The notes beneath the pieces were generated by a model, which saw nothing but the letters and a program-made list of their open reading frames with translations, ran no database searches and had not been told where the DNA came from. Positions 33,860 through 33,991 of a stretch of DNA of 33,991 nucleotides are shown here, piece by piece. Where the stretch lies: assembly GCF_029167235.1 (NCBI RefSeq), contig NZ_JARFTR010000305.1, positions 1 through 33,991 on the forward strand, written 5' to 3'. A program made the translations under genes and the position numbers. The DNA is from Kamptonema sp. UHCC 0994 (GTDB lineage Bacteria; Cyanobacteriota; Cyanobacteriia; Cyanobacteriales; Microcoleaceae). Position 1 is the stretch's first letter. Every line of letters starts with the position of its first letter.

Positions 33860-33952
33860 AACTGAACCAAAACTTCAGACCAAATTAAACGCCACTCAGA
33901 CCACATTAAATGCGACCAGACCACAATCATGTAAACGAGACCAAATTAAATA
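33799..33952 (+). repeat. Seven degenerate AGACC-type direct repeats
   Basis: AGACC begins repeats at 33799, 33821, 33844, 33877, 33898, 33918 and 33938. The common form is AGACCACATTAAATG or AGACCGCAATCA. Spacing is 20-23 bases except for one gap of 33. They continue almost to the window's edge, so the array may extend further. No Cas gene is near, and the units are too short and degenerate for a CRISPR. Confidence 0.6.
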
Positions 33953-33991
33953 CAACCACCAAAACCAGTGCCGCATAGTCAAAGCTGAGGC

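Noticed and set aside
33799-33952. CRISPR array
   Set aside because: Units are 12-15 bases and degenerate, spacing is only 20-23 bases, and no cas genes are near.

Overview
The window reads as a cyanobacterial plasmid, or plasmid-derived island. The HIP1 octamer GCGATCGC recurs along most of it (for example at 190, 4441, 4602 and 6137). It opens with a large primase-helicase replication protein of the kind found on cyanobacterial plasmids. A filamentous cyanobacterium is plausible, but the genus cannot be named from the sequence.

Layout. 1-3810: replication protein with a structured leader. 3895-4949: tyrosine recombinase with its own promoter and palindromes. 4993-5915: two unrecognised minus-strand genes. 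6321-7766: partition cassette (ParA plus a small partner) with repeated, palindromic putative centromere or operator sites. 7767-8224: terminator-like hairpin, long inverted repeat and a broken integrase. 8242-12710: defence module A, a DUF4007 protein and a 1175-residue BrxC-like ATPase. 12728-18628: a compact Tn7-like element (fused TnsA-TnsB, TnsC, TnsD-like TniQ) with no cargo and no Cas genes. 18650-23053, plus strand: a probably truncated Fic protein, a PAPS-reductase-family (DndC/BrxP-like) sulfurtransferase, and a single-chain GmrSD/SspE-like nuclease. 23093-32155, minus strand: defence module B, transcribed DUF4007, BrxF-like, BrxC, PglZ, BrxL. 32487-33698: a DndA/IscS-type cysteine desulfurase transcribed away from module B.

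How it may work. A cysteine desulfurase, a PAPS-reductase-family enzyme, BrxC, PglZ and BrxL with no PglX methylase match the gene content of type 4 BREX. That type is expected to mark DNA with sulfur (phosphorothioation) rather than methyl groups. The adjacent DUF262-DUF1524 nuclease carries the DGQQR motif used by SspE-type sensors of phosphorothioate DNA, so marking and restriction genes sit side by side. The unusual part is the duplication. There are two DUF4007 paralogues, and each is translationally coupled to, or one small gene away from, a P-loop ATPase sharing a YIPT...YGTGKS N-terminus. Only one sulfurtransferase and one desulfurase are present to serve both modules. With the Tn7-like element removed, the plus-strand genes read DUF4007, ATPase, Fic, PAPS reductase, GmrSD, which could be a separate, little-described phosphorothioation-linked system beside a type 4 BREX operon. 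All functional statements rest on motifs and gene order; no database search was run.
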